From the NCBI GenBank assembly GCA_028023455.1, contig JAQFVV010006337.1, positions 1 through 64,000 on the forward strand: a DNA stretch of 64,000 bases. Direction: 5' to 3'. The number at the start of each line of letters is the position of its first letter. Position 1 is the stretch's first letter. The notes beneath the pieces are model-generated. The model did no database searches. It was not told the origin of the DNA and saw nothing but the letters and a program-made list of their open reading frames with translations. Made by a program: the position numbers and the translations under genes. The DNA comes from Epiperipatus broadwayi (lineage: Eukaryota > Onychophora > Udeonychophora > Euonychophora > Peripatidae). Below are positions 50,001 through 63,267 of the stretch, piece after piece.

Positions 50001-52266
50001 ACTGCAGAAAGGAATTTGCTAGTAATAGAAATAAGATTCATGATGCTTTTTTGAGGCATTAAAATAATTCATCAGGAAAGTTTTGAATGTTCACTACATA
50101 AGTTCACATCATTGTATGATTATTCAAATAATAAAGTAAACATGGATTTATTGCTTACAAACATACATGAGGAACTAACATGAATTACCTAGCATAGCCA
50201 GTTTATTGGCTTTTATCTCCAAGTTTAAAACTAAAAAACATCATGCTCTTTCTTTGAGATATTTTATAGTTCTTACCTATAACATCAGTTGAGTTTTCTT
50301 AAAAATAAGATGAATATATTAGTAATTTTTTTGACATATTTTCAATAATGGTAAAAATTTTACTCCAAGGATATTGTAAATTTGTCTATAAAAGGTAGTT
50401 GTTCAGAAGCAAAGATGTACGATACTAAGAATATTCTGATTGTGGATTCAGGTTGCCAGTTTGTGATATTTTATTTAGCTTTTTACAATTGCATATGAAA
50501 AAGGATTGTAATAGCTGAAACAACTGTTTAATATTAAGTAGGATATTATTGGAAAATTGTTTTAAAAAGTTAACTTGTATTTTATTACAAAGATACAAAT
50601 TTCCAAATTTCAAGTAGAATAAAATTCATTGTCAATTAGAAATGGTAAAATAATATAATATATTAAAAATGGCAGTTTAGTTATTCAAATTAATGAAAAA
50701 TATTTAAATACAGATAATTCATGGTTATACCACAATAAGTTTTCTTTATGATAATGAAGCAGGGATTTTTATATGAGCATGAAATATATTTTATGCTAGA
50801 ATTGGAAATGTTTAAAAAATTAAAGTGATGTAAGTAAATTTGATATGATGATAGAATATCCAGACTTAGGGAGTTAGCAGTGAAAAAAACAACTGCATGT
50901 TATGAATTCTTTCTTTGAGAAAAATGCTAAATGGAAGTGAATGTGGAAGCTTTCAAATGAAAGTGCAGAATAAATGAATTATATTTTAATTAATAAAAAA
51001 TATATACTTTAAGATTGTAATGTTGTATATGTTAATGCAAAACTAGAGAAAGGAAAATTATTAAAAAAACAATATTAACAGCAGATATTTCAACTACCAA
51101 TTAGAACATGCAAATAGTTTTAAATTATTAACATACTTTGAAAATAGTTCATATTTTATTGAAATTAATTAAGAAGTTAAAAAACAGCAAATACAAATAA
51201 AAGTTACAAGTAAGATAATGCATGAAGAAAAGAAGGAATAAGAATTGTTTTTTAAATGATTAATTAAGAAGAATTGAATGTCTATAATTTTTTGAAAGTG
51301 TTCATAATGAGGGAAAAACTATAATTGTGAACTGATAAGGAAGGTTTAGAAAAAAATAAATTTTAAAAATATAAAACATTTTGGCATTAGAAGGTAAATT
51401 GTTAATTAATAAGAAGAAAAGTTGGAACTTTTATTAAAGTAAAAGAAATGATATAAAATGACTGGCAGAGTTCTATAAAAGAATTGTGCAGTAATAAAGA
51501 ACAAGAAAACAAAGTAATAACTATAATTATTACATCTGAATTGACAAGTATTCTAAATAAAGTGGAGGGAGGTAATAAAAGGATATTAGAAGTTACAAAT
51601 TTATAAGACTTACAATGCAAATTCTTTATCAAAATAATAGAACAATTTGTTTACAGTGAATATTGGACTTATATCAACCCAAATAGAAATGTGGATTTAA
51701 AAGTAATTTGAGTATAGTGACTCACATCTAAGTATTGAAGAAGTTATTGAAAGAACAAATTAATATCAATTGTCATTATGCTGTGGGTTTGTAAATTATT
51801 AAAAAGCATTTGATTCTATAAACATTTCCATAATGATATCAAACCTTTGGAACATCAAGGTATAGATTATTCTGAAAAATATTTGTCAAAATACTACCGC
51901 AGTGATTAGATTGTATGATGATATTAAGATGATTAACAATGAGTCCAACATATTACATCTTATGCGACAAAGAGTTTTCATATTTCCAAAAGTTTTCCAC
52001 TAGTTTTACAATATGTATTTTGTAGATTAAAATGGGAAACTACAGAAATAAAAATAAATAAATCTTATTTAAGTAAATTGATTTTGCATATTATGTGGTT
52101 GTTTTTGTCAAATAATAAGTTCATAGTTCCAAAAATGTTGCAAGAGTTGTCAAATAAAAATAAAAAATAGTAATAAAAATAAATACTAAAAAGACTAAAA
52201 TATTATTCAATGGATTTTCTCAGGAAAAAAATAACGATAAATAATCATGAATTAGAAGAAATTGAC

Positions 52267-52345
<79 letters not shown>

Positions 52346-52860
52346 TTGGGTCATAATATTGTAATAATAAAAAGATAACTGATGAATATAATATAATTAA
52401 ACATGGGTGAAGTGCTTTGGGCAGAAATAGTTTAATATTAAATAAAATATGTATGTGTATTTGAAAATGAAAATTTTTAATATAAGTCTTTTACCAGTTG
52501 TTACTTACAAATCTAAGATTTTGACACTTAACAGATAAATCCAGAGACTTTATGTCTGTCAATGAAGTGTGGAGATATGTATGTTAAGTAATAAAAAAAA
52601 AATCAAAAACAAAGTATATACTTGAGAAAAATTATGAAATTGAAAGATAGTTTTGCTAGAAGTTATGATAATAGATGATCAGTTGAAAATTTAAATTTCT
52701 AAAAAAAGATTACATGATATGGATAGATGAAATAAAATAGATTTCTAGATATGATATGAAGAAGATACCTAGGAATCAAAAAAACAATTAAAATTGGAGA
52801 CACTGTCATTATACAGTAGATCAAAAATAGTTGAAGATGATGCTTATAATAATATACACA
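50001..52860 (+). pseudogene. Old, decayed full-length copy of the RTE LINE
   Basis: Collinear with the better copy at 55951-59255. The 5' ends share CTGCAGAAAGGARTTTGCTA. The promoter/5' part (GTTTATTGGCTTTT... at ~50200), endonuclease region (GGATATTATTGGA near 50540), RT region (CATTTGATTCTATAAACATT near 51808, followed by GAACATCAAGGTATAGAT at ~51850) and 3' end (AAAATTGGAGACACTGTCAT to the GATGATG tail near 52840) appear in order. All frames are broken, with deletions, for example around the endonuclease SDH motif. It ends in a short GATGATG-like tail, as the intact copy does. Confidence 0.85.
52269..52345. repeat. (TA)n-(CA)n microsatellite inside the old RTE copy
   Basis: About 63 bp TA followed by 14 bp CA, inserted or expanded within the RT region of the decayed LINE. 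Confidence 0.93.
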
Positions 52861-53420
52861 TAGATTGTGCTAAAGAAGTATGTTTAATCAAAAATTCTTC
52901 AAATTTATAAATTACAACTCTTCACAAATATCTTTAAATCACAACAATTCATCAGGTAAAATCTCCAGACTACCTTTTATTATATGCATATTTTAAGAAA
53001 AAAAATTAGTAAGCAATTGAGATCAGGCTTAATACACTTATATTTCAACACAATGTTAACATTTATGTAAATATTATAAATACAATTTTATGTTTCACTG
53101 AGCAAACTGCTTAATTATATGTTATGTTTGAATTATAAACACATGCTTAATACAGTAAATGTACTTGGAAGTAATATATTCAAGTGACAAATGTGCATTT
53201 GAATTATATTATTTGTTTGTTGCATTGAACATGTTTTGATAATCCTAAGATAACAAATCAGCAAGATGTTTAGCCAAAAAATACCCTGTATTTTATGAGA
53301 AATTCTTTTGTTTTTTACAGTTATTTTTGTTAAGATTTATTTAATGTATGTTAATAAAATCTAGAATATTCTTAGAACTTATAAATGAATAGAATATTAA
53401 ACTTTTGATAAAAATATTAC
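52861..53420. other. AT-rich interval, no gene seen
   Basis: No recognised feature between the decayed LINE and the AAT array. Confidence 0.6.
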
Positions 53421-53423
53421 TAC

Positions 53424-53424
53424 C

Positions 53425-53513
<89 letters not shown>

Positions 53514-53545
53514 CAACAACAACAACAAAAACAGCAGCAGCAGCA
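53424..53545. repeat. (AAT)n array followed by AAC and AGC triplets
   Basis: About 86 bp AAT, then ACA/AAC (53511-53532) and AGC (53532-53544) triplets, all in one 3-bp register, as in the 37.2-kb array. Poly-Ile/Thr frames through it are artefacts. Confidence 0.95.
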
Positions 53546-54099
53546 CTTTTAATCTGTTTTATTACCATGTTCAGTCCAAGAGCTCCTGTTTCAATTCCTA
53601 CAAATTTGCCTAATATTATTTTTATTTTAAAGATAAATATCAAATCATCAAAAAAAACTGAACTTTACCTAATTAGACAACCCTATAGTTATAAACAAAT
53701 GTCATGGGCATAATGGATAATTTGCAAGGAAAAATATTTCATTAGTGGCAGTAAACCTTAGTATTGCTATGCAACAATAAAAAAATTTTGAGTTTAAACC
53801 ACCAAAATACCACTCAAAATCTGTAATATTTCAGGTAAATTTAACATATATTGAACCAATTATTAACAATTAATTATGCCACACATTTTTTAAAAATACT
53901 TTTGAATTTACAAAAGTGTTTTCTTAAAAAAAATTATATTTTTAAATCATTAAAACCAATCAAAATAGTTGCTGTACAACCACATGACCAAGTGCTTGAG
54001 GCCAAAACCTGTTCTACAAAGTTGCTATCTTTATTTCATGAAAATAATATATCAGCAATAGCAAAGGTATTTCAAGTCCATTATTAATAAACCAATTTG

Positions 54100-54960
54100 A
54101 AATTTCAGGGCAAACAATGCAAATAACCTTTAAAACCTAGACTTAAAAACAATAGATTGTAACATTTCCCTATGGTGTGGATTCCTGACATGCTGACAAC
54201 AATTTGTCAAAATTTATTATTACCAAGCCATGTGTGATATTTTGCACCATGTTAGACATTTTCCTTTCAAGTTCATCATTATATAAGCCACAGATTCCAG
54301 ATGCTCTCTATATCACTTCCACCTCACTCTCTGGAATCTCGACAAGCCCAAATGCCTACTTCACATAAACTCATAGCTCCAATGACACACCAGAGTGAAC
54401 TCTGGAATAAATGCTGCATCACTTGAGAGTAACACAGTACACCTAGCTCATCAATCCACAGACCCAAAGAAGTTTACAAGATCACTTCACCAACTTATCT
54501 CAAATGAACTTTAAATGCCTAGCACATGAACAATTAGACTGAGTCTTGAAGCCTATAGTGCTCACCAACTTATAAGCACAATTATGTATAGCTATATTCC
54601 AATAGAACACTAATCTCCACTTACCCTGCCTAAATGTATTAACAATTATCACCATGTGCTTTCATGTATTTATCTCATAATGCTTTTGTAAAATGTATGT
54701 AAATCTAATTAGAAATATGTATCTTGTTATGTAACAATTATTATTCTTCCAACTACTGTAAATCACTATTTTTATCATGAGAAAAATTGTAAATGCTCAT
54801 TAGCATATTTATCAAATTGTGTCTAAAACCATATGCTATTTGCATGATATTTATGTAATACATGAACAATAAAAGAGCCATAAAAACTATAATCCTTTCC
54901 ACCAAATAGGTGCAATTAATATATTATCATATATTAATCTAACACCAACTCCAACTCTAT
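54100..54960 (+). repeat. Unclassified, possibly LTR-like repeat
   Basis: Less AT-biased than its surroundings, with AATAAAAGAGCC at ~54868 resembling an LTR polyadenylation region. The interval 54652-54840 (CATGTGCTT..., then CTTGTTATGTAACA and CTGTAAATCAC) is repeated, diverged, at 54987-55200. No coding region accompanies it; it may be a solo LTR with a partial second copy. Confidence 0.45.
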
Positions 54961-54986
54961 ATCCCATATATATTTTCCCTCATACT

Positions 54987-55200
54987 ATCATGTGCTTCTA
55001 TGTATTTTTCTCAAGATTACATTTAAAAACTCTATGTAAACCTAATTTAACACATGTATCTTGTCATGTAATGATCATTCTTTCAATTACTGTAAGTTAT
55101 GGGATTTTTTTCCTGTCACAAACAAGATTGTAAACTTTGCTTGGGTGTGTAATATTATGTGTCAACTTGTATCTAAGATCTGTAACTTATGTAACAGTTT
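54987..55200 (+). repeat. Diverged second copy of 54652-54840
   Basis: Shares CATGTGCTTYNATGTATTT, GTATCTTGTYATGTAA, and CTACTGTAA-like blocks in the same order and orientation at ~335-bp spacing. Confidence 0.7.
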
Positions 55201-55314
55201 TTGAGTCTCAAAAATTTACCTTTGAAATATCATCATAATCATCATAACAACAACAACATATTTTAACTTTGCCTTTCTTGAATTATTAATATAAAAGTAA
55301 AAACATTTAAGATC

Positions 55315-55412
55315 AACTATCGAGAGGTCAGCGATAGCTACTTTACAAGCAGTTGTCCTGGGTTAGTGGGTTCACTTCCCGGTCGATGCTATGACACATG
55401 AGAAAAAATAAA
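55315..55412 (+). repeat. tRNA-derived SINE-like element, copy 1
   Basis: GAGAGGTCAGCGATAGCT is followed by CAAGCAGTTGTCCTGG, GGGTTCACTTCCCGG (resembling a B box, GGTTCRANTCC), CGATGCTATGACACATGA and an A-rich tail. The copy at 63268-63372 shares the layout and especially CGATGCTATGACAYATGA plus the poly-A. The head resembles a tRNA: CTTGCAAG in copy 2 looks like an anticodon arm. Short tRNA-headed elements of this form are common in molluscs; I cannot name the family. Confidence 0.55.
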
Positions 55413-55883
55413 TTATTTTAGCTACTTTCATAGAAACAATTCCCCCTAATACTCAGAGAAACTTACAGATAAATAACTATTGTAATAAAATAACTATTTC
55501 ATCAAAATAATGTGTGTTTAAGCATAAATAAATTAGAGTAAACAAATATATTATAAAATAAAAAATATGTACTTTTTTTAACATTATAAGTAAAACAAAA
55601 ATTTCTGCTTTCACTGCTTTTTTGGATTTGTGAATTTTTTGGATTTCCAAAATAGATCTTGTACTCTCTTATTTTAAATACATTTTTTTTCTAAAAGTAT
55701 AAATAAATATTACTTTACTAAATAAATTTATTTTATAAATAACAATTTGGAATTTTTAAATATAATATATGCTTATTTTTGTAACAGTGTAAACACTTTT
55801 TGAGGCAATAATTAAAGCAAATAATCAAAATAATAATTTATCTTTGGCAATTAACTCATTTGATTTTAATTCTTTGTTTAAAA

Positions 55884-55885
<2 letters not shown>
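55413..55885. other. AT-rich interval, no gene seen
   Basis: No recognised feature before the (TA)n array that precedes the RTE element. Confidence 0.6.

Positions 55886-55949
<64 letters not shown>
55886..55949. repeat. (TA)n microsatellite abutting the RTE LINE
   Basis: About 63 bp of TA ending at the 5' end of the element. Confidence 0.97.
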
Positions 55950-55952
<3 letters not shown>

Positions 55953-56244
55953 GGCTGCAGAAAGGAGTTTGCTATTAACTGAAAGGAGACCCTTTGATTC
56001 CTCTTGGAGGCCTTAAAGGAACTGAGCAGGGCAAATTCCTAATGTCCACTCCATACGTTCTTGTCGTTGCAGCTGTTATTACTATATGTTTATTCATATA
56101 GTATACGAACATGGATGGGCTGCTCACCAACACGCATTAGCCAGCGTGGTGAGTTTATTGGCTTTTTACCTCTGAGTTTAAGATCAAGAAACACCATGGT
56201 CTTTCTTCTCAGTGCCTGATAAGGCAGAATGAATGTTTGTGTAA

Positions 56245-56979
56245 ATGATAAAGATTTTTCCCAATTATACAATTATGACAGACAAAAATAAAGCATGGCC
56301 CTTAATCCCAAGAGGCTGTAAAGTCACCAACCAAGGCAGCGGTTGGTGGCCGAAGGCAGAGGGTGCTAAGAATATCCTGGAGGTGGACCCAGGCTGCCAT
56401 TTGATGACGACTTTTTATTTAGGTACTTACAACTGCAGATCACTTTCAAGTGAAGGAAGATTGCAAGAATTAGAAGAAGAACTCTCTTATATTAAATGGG
56501 ATATTATTGGACTTTGTGAAGTTAGAAGAAAAGGTGAAGAGACAATTGATTTAAAAAGTGGACATATGCTCTATTATAAAGGCACAAATATTGGAAATAC
56601 AAGTGGAGTAGGATTCATTATAAATAAAAAGTGGAAGAACAATATTGTGGAGATTGATGGTGTATCAGACAGAGTGGCAAGATTAGTTATACAACTTAAT
56701 AGCAGATATCAAATGCAGATAATTCAGGTTTATGCCCCAACAAGTTCTCACAGTGATGAAGTAGTAGAAGATTTTTATATGGATGTACAAAAGGCTTTTG
56801 ATCAGAGTAAACAACATTTTAAAATTGTTATGGGAGATTTTAATGCTAGAATTGGTAAACAAATGAAAGATGAAAGTGTTGTAGGTAATTTTGGTTATGG
56901 TAATAGAAATGAGAGAGGACATAGATTTGTGGAGTTTGCAGAGAAGGAAAAACTTTATATTATGAATTCTTTTTTTTGA
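56245..56979 (+). CDS. RTE LINE ORF, endonuclease part (frameshifted at the end)
   Basis: 244 codons, ATG at 56245; later ATGs at 56275 and 56404 are also possible starts, and homology begins only near residue 54. Apurinic/apyrimidinic-type endonuclease motifs occur in order: GTYNCRSL (Asn, residue ~60), [10 protein letters not shown] (catalytic Glu ~91), VQVYAPTS-like IIQVYAPTS (Tyr ~158), [10 protein letters not shown] (Asp/Asn ~198). The enzyme nicks target DNA to prime reverse transcription. The frame ends at a stop just past a T8 run (56970-56977). The next frame continues directly with the endonuclease SDH motif, so the ORF would be ~995 codons but for one base. Often annotated as craniofacial development protein 2-like in invertebrates. 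Confidence 0.85.
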   Translation: MIKIFPNYTIMTDKNKAWPLIPRGCKVTNQGSGWWPKAEGAKNILEVDPGCHLMTTFYLGTYNCRSLSSEGRLQELEEELSYIKWDIIGLCEVRRKGEETIDLKSGHMLYYKGTNIGNTSGVGFIINKKWKNNIVEIDGVSDRVARLVIQLNSRYQMQIIQVYAPTSSHSDEVVEDFYMDVQKAFDQSKQHFKIVMGDFNARIGKQMKDESVVGNFGYGNRNERGHRFVEFAEKEKLYIMNSFF

Positions 56980-59233
56980 GAAAAATGTTAGAAGAAAATG
57001 GACATGGAAGCATCCAAATGAAGGTACAGCAGAATTGGATTATATTTTGACTAACAGGAAATACATATTTCAAGATTGTAATGTTCTTAATAAATTTAAC
57101 ACAGGAAGTGATCATCGATTAGTAAGGGGTAAGATACATGTTAATGTAAAACTAGAGAGACAAAAATTATTAAGAAAAACTATATTTACAGTTGATATTC
57201 CTAATCTTCAGAAACATTCTAATGAATTTAAATTAGAACTGACAAATCGGTTTCAAGTATTAGTAGATTTTGAACATGATTCAGATTTGAATGAAATTAA
57301 TATGAAAATAACTGATACACTTTTAAAAACTGCAACAAAGATAGCTGGTAGAAAAAAGCAGCAATTGACTAATAAAATTTCTACTGAGACTAGAGAACTT
57401 ATGAAGAAAAGAAGGAATATGAAGATAAGCAAGAATGATGCATTAAAAAGAATTGAATATCTCGAATTTTGTAAAATGGTGCGGAAAAGAGTTGAAAATG
57501 ATATAAGAAAGTATAACTGTGAACTAGCAAGAAAAGCTGTAGAAGAAAATAAAAGTCTTAAGAATGTAAAACAACATTTTGGTATTGGTAGGAAATTTAT
57601 ATCTGCAATAAGGAAAAAAGATGGAATTATTACTAAAAAGAGGGATGACATTATGAAATTGGTAGAAGATTTTTATCAAGAATTATATAGTAATAAAGAA
57701 CAAGTACCTCCTATATCTATTACATCTTCTGAATTGCCCAGAATTTTAAATGAAGAAGTGAGAAATGCAATTAAATGTATGAAAAAAGGAAAGGCTCCAG
57801 GCAATGATGGAATTATAATTGATATATTAAAAGAAGCAGGTGAAGAAACAGAAAAAATATTAACAAAGTTATATACCAAATGTCTAAATGATAAAGATGT
57901 ACCGGATGATTGGAAGAATGCAGTAATAATATTAATATTTAAAAAAGGTGATAAAGAAGATATTAGAAATTACAGACCTATCAGCCTTTTATCAGTTTTA
58001 TATAAAATTTTTACCAAGATAATTACAACTCGTCCACAGAGAACCTTGGATTTTCACCAACCAAGAGAACAAGCTGGATTTAAAAGTGGTTTTAGTACAG
58101 TAGATCATATTCAAGTATTGAGAGAAGTTATAGAAAGGACAAATGAATATGAGTTGTCATTATGTTTTGGATTTGTAGATTATGAAAAGGCATTTGATTC
58201 TATAAACATTTCTTCAGTGATTAAAGCATTGGATCATCAAGGTATAGATCCAGGATATTGTCATATTTTAAAGAATATTTATAAAAATGCAACAGCAACA
58301 ATTAGATTACATAATGATACTGGGAAAGTCAACATTGAGAAAGGTGTAAGACAAGGTGACTCCATATCTCCAAAACTTTTTACAGCAGTGCTGCAAGAAG
58401 TATTTTGTGGATTAAAATGGGAAACTAAAGGAGTGAAAGTAAATGGAGATTATTTAAGTCATTTAGATTTCGCAGATGATGTAGTTGTTTTTGCAAATAA
58501 TGCTTCCGAGCTGCAGGAAATGTTGCAGGAGTTATCAGATGAAAGTAGGAAAGTAGGACTAAAGATAAATGTTAAAAAGACTAAAGTAATGTTTAATCGA
58601 TTTGCTCAAAATATGAAAATAAAGATTGATTATGATGAATTAGAAGAAGTTAAGAGTTACAAATACCTTGGTCAGATTATTAATACAGATGGAAACATAA
58701 TAGAGGAAATTAATCATAGAATTAAACTTGGTTGGAGTGCTTTTGGTAGAAATAACTTGATATTAAAAGGAAATATGCCTATGTGTTTGAAAAGAAAGGT
58801 TTTTAACAAATGTGTTTTACCAGTTCTTACTTATGGATCTGAGACTTGGACACTTAATAGAAGATCAATACAGAGACTTCAGACCACTCAAAGAAGTATG
58901 GAGAGATGTATGTTGGGAGTAACAAGAAGAGATCGAAAACACAATGTATGGGTAAGAGAACAAACAGGTGTTACTGACCTCATTGAAAAAATTAAAAGAT
59001 TGAAGTGGAGTTGGGCTGGACATATTGCTAGAAGAGATGATAATAGATGGACAATTGAAATTTTAAACTGGATTCCAAGAGATTGTAAAAGACCCAGAAG
59101 GAGACCACATGTAAGATGGATGGATGAAATAAGAAAATGTGTAGGGGTGATGTGGAGAAGAGAAGCTAAAGATCGGAGAAGATGGATTAAACTTGGAGAG
59201 ACCTTCATCCTGCAGTGGATTGATAATGGTTGA
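56978..59233 (+). CDS. RTE LINE ORF, endonuclease end plus reverse transcriptase
   Basis: The reading frame is open from just after the T8 run at 56977 to TGA 59231; a TTG (57035) is the first start-like codon, so translation needs the upstream frame. It contains endonuclease SDHRLV (~57105), then RT motifs: [20 protein letters not shown] (~57940), [13 protein letters not shown] (~58072), [11 protein letters not shown] (first catalytic Asp, ~58180), [18 protein letters not shown] (~58346), [11 protein letters not shown] (FADD box, ~58467) and [10 protein letters not shown] (~58650). The C-terminal part has the RTE signature [14 protein letters not shown] followed by basic R/K-rich RWMDEIRK. 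No internal stops, so this copy is young. Confidence 0.9.
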   Translation, partial: EKNVRRKWTWKHPNEGTAELDYILTNRKYIFQDCNVLNKFNTGSDHRLVRGKIHVNVKLERQKLLRKTIFTVDIPNLQKHSNEFKLELTNRFQVLVDFEHDSDLNEINMKITDTLLKTATKIAGRKKQQLTNKISTETRELMKKRRNMKISKNDALKRIEYLEFCKMVRKRVENDIRKYNCELARKAVEENKSLKNVKQHFGIGRKFISAIRKKDGIITKKRDDIMKLVEDFYQELYSNKEQVPPISITSSELPRILNEEVRNAIKCMKKGKAPGNDGIIIDILKEAGEETEKILTKLYTKCLNDKDVPDDWKNAVIILIFKKGDKEDIRNYRPISLLSVLYKIFTKIITTRPQRTLDFHQPREQAGFKSGFSTVDHIQVLREVIERTNEYELSLCFGFVDYEKAFDSINISSVIKALDHQGIDPGYCHILKNIYKNATATIRLHNDTGKVNIEKGVRQGDSISPKLFTAVLQEVFCGLKWETKGVKVNGDYLSHLDFADDVVVFANNASELQEMLQELSDESRKVGLKINVKKTKVMFNRFAQNMKIKIDYDELEEVKSYKYLGQIINTDGNIIEEINHRIKLGWSAFGRNNLILKGNMPMCLKRKVFNKCVLPVLTYGSETWTLNRRSIQRLQTTQRSMERCMLGVTRRDRKHNVWVREQTGVTDLIEKIKRLKWSWAGHIARRDDNRWTIEILNWIPRDCKRPRRRPHVRWMDEIRKCVGVMWRREAKDRRRWIKLGETFILQWIDNG

Positions 59234-59278
59234 TAATGATGATGATGATGATATATATATATATATATATATATATCA

Positions 59279-59342
<64 letters not shown>
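59231..59342. repeat. (TGA)n tail of the LINE, then (TA)n/(CT)n compound repeat
   Basis: TGATGATGATGATGATGATA at 59235-59254 is the LINE's 3' tail; (TA)n (59252-59275), ATCATCTCTCTCTC, (TA)n (59290-59320) and (GA)n (59320-59342) follow. The segments are mutually inverted (GATGATATAT...ATATCATC; CTCTCTCTATATA...TATAGAGAGAGAG), so the region can form nested hairpins. Confidence 0.93.
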
Positions 59343-62300
59343 AAGTCAATGTAATATCGTGTAAAAATTAATTATTGCATTGATTATGTTTGAAATATAG
59401 TTAGTGAATTAAAACGGAAAAAGAAAGCAGTCAGGTTACTGCCATTAGCCTTCATAATTTATAAGTATATAGATTAATTGTACTTTATCTTCATTTTTAA
59501 TACTTAAACATTTTTAAATATATATCATCTTGAGTTATTATTTTCCACTGCTAAAAAAATATTTACTGAGCTTTATAACTGTCTTTTTTATTATTGTTTT
59601 TTTTTCTCCCCATCATTTTATTAAATTTTAAAATCTCTGAAAATCCAGATGTACATCTCTTGTCATCTCATCTAAAATCATAATTATGCCAGCATATTTT
59701 TGACTAATATCATATAGTTACTTTTTTAATCGTATTTATTGCTTTTAATACTTATAATTATATCGTGCATCCTTTTATAACTTTGCTGTAGCCTATAGTC
59801 TTTGAATTACTTTTCTATTAAATGATATTAGATCCATAATCAATTTTAGTAAAACATTTATTTGTTAAATATTCGTTAGATATATAGACATTTTTTAAAA
59901 ATATTATGTTATCAATAAAAAAAACAACAACATGTAATTGTTATCTTATAATTCTTTTCAGTTATTTTTATTTTTATTTTTTTGTTGTTGTTGTTGAAAG
60001 AACTTCAAAAATAATTTTAATATTTTTGGAATTCAACCTGATTTTTGCTTTTATATGATACCTTTTGTAACACTTTTTACAATCAATTTTGCAGAATTAT
60101 TGACAAAACAATCAGGTTTTTATTTTTACTACATTTACTTGAACAGTATTACTATAAAATGTCATGAAGATGTGGAATCACTATGTCTTACATCCTTACT
60201 AATTTTGTTTTTTTAGTTTTTTAGTGTCACTGTATATTCTAATTACTTCTACTGCACTATTTTAAATAATATTCAGAATTTGACAATATTCTTGTTTATG
60301 TCTTGATTTTAAAATTATTAATTTTATTTGAAAAAATATAAAGTAAAATATATTTTTGCTTCTGCATATCCAGTTCAAAATAGAAATTCATACTTATGAA
60401 CCTATTATATGTTTACTTAATGTTGCATCTACTATTTCATAAATTATATCAATCTTGGTTTTTTAATCGGTTTAAATCCAAAAGTTTATGTGGAAGACTT
60501 ACCTTATTATAAAACTAAACTTTATTTTAATCACTTTTAAAATATTAACATTGTTATTTCATGCTTTCACTCATCGTTTATATATTTTTATCATTTAGAT
60601 ATATAGTGTAGAATTTTTCCAACTTTTTTTTTTGTTTCTTCATCTCATTTTTTTAAAACATCTATATTGATTTTGTTATTTTCCCTAAGTTTTAATTTTT
60701 AGAAATTTAATTGAGTTTCCCTTTATTAAAAATATATGAGATTTCAGTTTTAATATTAATGCTATTACATGAACTATTTTGCATTTCTTTTTTTTTTTAT
60801 TAGTATATAGCTTATTGTGGAATTCTTACTTCACAATTATATTTGTTATAAAATCGTCAATGGTTTTCTTAGCTTTCTATAGAATTTTACATGTTCAATT
60901 TTTTAATGAGTAATTTAAAATAATATTCATAACTTTAAGTCAATAAAAAATATTATTATTGTTATTCTATATATTTTTAGTTATTCAATGTTATCTTTCA
61001 AATCTGAAATTTTATAAATGACTTCTAATAATTACAGAATAATTGCCAAAGTGATACATAAAAATCATGTCTCTCTATATCTACCTACTGGATTCATTCT
61101 AAACGATAATTTATTCCTGTGTTTAATCTAGTATATTTCTGATTTTAAATATACATTATCCAGTAAAAGAAGCATTTAGTGAAGAATGCTCCATATATAA
61201 GGGAATAAATAATATATTGTTTTTGAATATAAATGATTGAAATAATTTGCTTTAAAACGTCATACACATGAAAGTGGTTAGATTGTATTACTCATTTTGA
61301 CAAATAGTTTTTTTTAAAGATTTTGTGTTTATATGCATGACTATCATTAGAATTAGAAAGATTAAAATATTCAAGATATACATGTAATATTTGAGATAAA
61401 TATTTTCCAAAATGGATTGATTTGATTGTGATGATTTTAATCTTCTTTAAACGTGAGTAATAATGCTAAAAATCATTAAATGTTTTGCGAATTCTATTGT
61501 TGATAAATTTGGGAATATTCAATATTTGATTTCCATATAAACTTTACATGAATAATGTATTAGCTATTTATGTTTTAATTAATAGGTAAATAAATTATTA
61601 GAGAAGTAAATACACTAAATCTAACCATGAAGCTCCATTGAAAATCCAGGTAAAAGATTTTATATTCAATATTTAAGCGCTAATCATGACAGATAAGTGA
61701 GATTGAACACGTGTTAAATCTTTGTTGGAGGAGAGAGATTGCATTTTTTAACTATTATTTTAAATTTATTTAAAATATAAATATTAAGTTGTATTTCATC
61801 ATTTATGATTTTTTTAAAGTCCTTTCCTCATTCATTTTTGAGTAAAAACTATCTAGAATAAGTAATACATTGTTTTAGGATAAAAGTTATTTATGTTTGG
61901 TTCCCCAAATACTAGGTGTTAAAATATCCTAGAATTAATTTAAAATTACAAGAGGGTAATTTTGTTGTGTTATAATTTAGATACCAGTTTCACTAACATG
62001 ATGGAGAAGTATTAAAATACTCTATTGCATAGATGTTTGTAAAATAAACTTTACAATAATAAAATTTGAATTCAACCTTAAGTAGATAAAGAAAGAGACA
62101 AAAATGTAAGTATTAAATTTATAGTTTTGAGATACTTAATTCGATTATAAGTTCAAAGTAAAAGTGGTATGAAACATTGCAATCCATCTCCTACAATATG
62201 TATGCAGATTTGCCACACCTACCGCGAATTTAAACATCAAATGCAGATATAATCAATACAACATATATACCTTCAAAAGAGACGAAAACATCGATCTTTA

Positions 62301-62373
62301 ATATTTGTTACCATAAGGAGATAATTCATATTATAAGACATTTAGTTTTAATATTTGTTGTTGTATAGTAATG

Positions 62374-62375
<2 letters not shown>
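59343..62375. other. AT-rich interval, no gene seen
   Basis: No recognised coding, element or RNA. Low-complexity, T-rich. Confidence 0.7.
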
Positions 62376-62379
<4 letters not shown>

Positions 62380-62440
<61 letters not shown>

Positions 62441-62441
62441 T
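62380..62441. repeat. (ATT)n microsatellite
   Basis: About 62 bp of ATT repeat. Confidence 0.97.
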
Positions 62442-62929
62442 ACGTGAAATAAACAATTTTATAATTTTATTAAATGATATGGTATAATTCTTTAAGCATC
62501 ATTTTGAAACCATTTAAGTTCCGGTCACACTGCTAATTCACTTAAGCTTATTTACGTTATTTAAATATTTTATTATATTTGCTATTTGAATCCAATAAGT
62601 TAAAAGTAGAATGCTACACAAAAATTCCTGATACACATATTCAACTTGATAGTAGTAAATGTTTACTAAAGAAAAGTCCAGAGATATTTATTACAATAAG
62701 TCTTAATGAATATTTATTAATAGAAACCCGTGGTTATATAATCAATGAATAGATAGAACAGAATTATATGAATATGAAATCATTTAGTAATAAACTAGTG
62801 GTTGTTGATATATTATAAAAATTATATATTATATTTTAAAAGTTTATTAATTAATATTTGAAATTCCCGAGTAATTATATATTTACATTGATTATTTATT
62901 TTATTTGGAAATCTGGAATGAGTGCATTT

Positions 62930-63175
62930 GTGTGGGTTAGAGTTTTATAAGACTCCACCATAAGCGAATGCGTTTCCAATACACACAAATGCATCAGGGA
63001 GTGCGTGCGTTTTCAGTTCTTCTCGCTCTGATTTCCGTTTTAACACAGTTAACCTCTTACTTACCGAGTCTCTTCCAAACAAAGTCAGAATAGTTGCAAT
63101 TTGGCTAGCTCAGTGCTACCCATCATCAAAAAGGTTTAGATCGATTGTCTCGGTTTAAATACTGTTGTCTGATTT
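62930..63175. other. CpG-containing, higher-GC stretch
   Basis: CG dinucleotides and mixed composition stand out: GCGAATGCGTTTCC near 62963, GTGCGTGCG near 63001, TTCTCGCTCTG near 63020, TTACCGAGTC near 63061 and GATCGATTGTCTCGG near 63139. TGCATTTGTGTG (62920s) is inverted at CACACAAATGCA (~62981), so part may be a hairpin element. No frame is convincing. A promoter or 5' exon is possible. Confidence 0.3.
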
Positions 63176-63267
63176 TTACATTTTCTCTTAAATTTAGAGG
63201 TTACAATAAAATAAAAATTGATATAACATTAGAATACTAGTCAAAAAACTTAAAGGTTTGTCAAGGT

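Larger units (their letters stand above)
55951..59255 (+). mobile_element. Nearly full-length RTE-type LINE retrotransposon
   Basis: About 3.3 kb: a ~300-450 bp 5' leader (beginning GGCTGCAGAAAGGAGTTTGC), an apurinic endonuclease and a reverse transcriptase in one long reading separated by a single frameshift, a very short 3' untranslated region and a tail of TGATGATGATGATGA. The short 3' UTR and triplet tail are hallmarks of the RTE clade. The same 5' and 3' ends appear in the decayed copy at 50001-52860. Confidence 0.92.

Noticed and set aside
55321-55395. A functional tRNA gene in the SINE-like head
   Set aside because: No complete cloverleaf, and the conserved tail plus poly-A fits a SINE.
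57253-57651. Long minus-strand frames within the LINE (also 58888-59349, 56683-56922)
   Set aside because: Antisense shadows of the A-rich LINE ORF.
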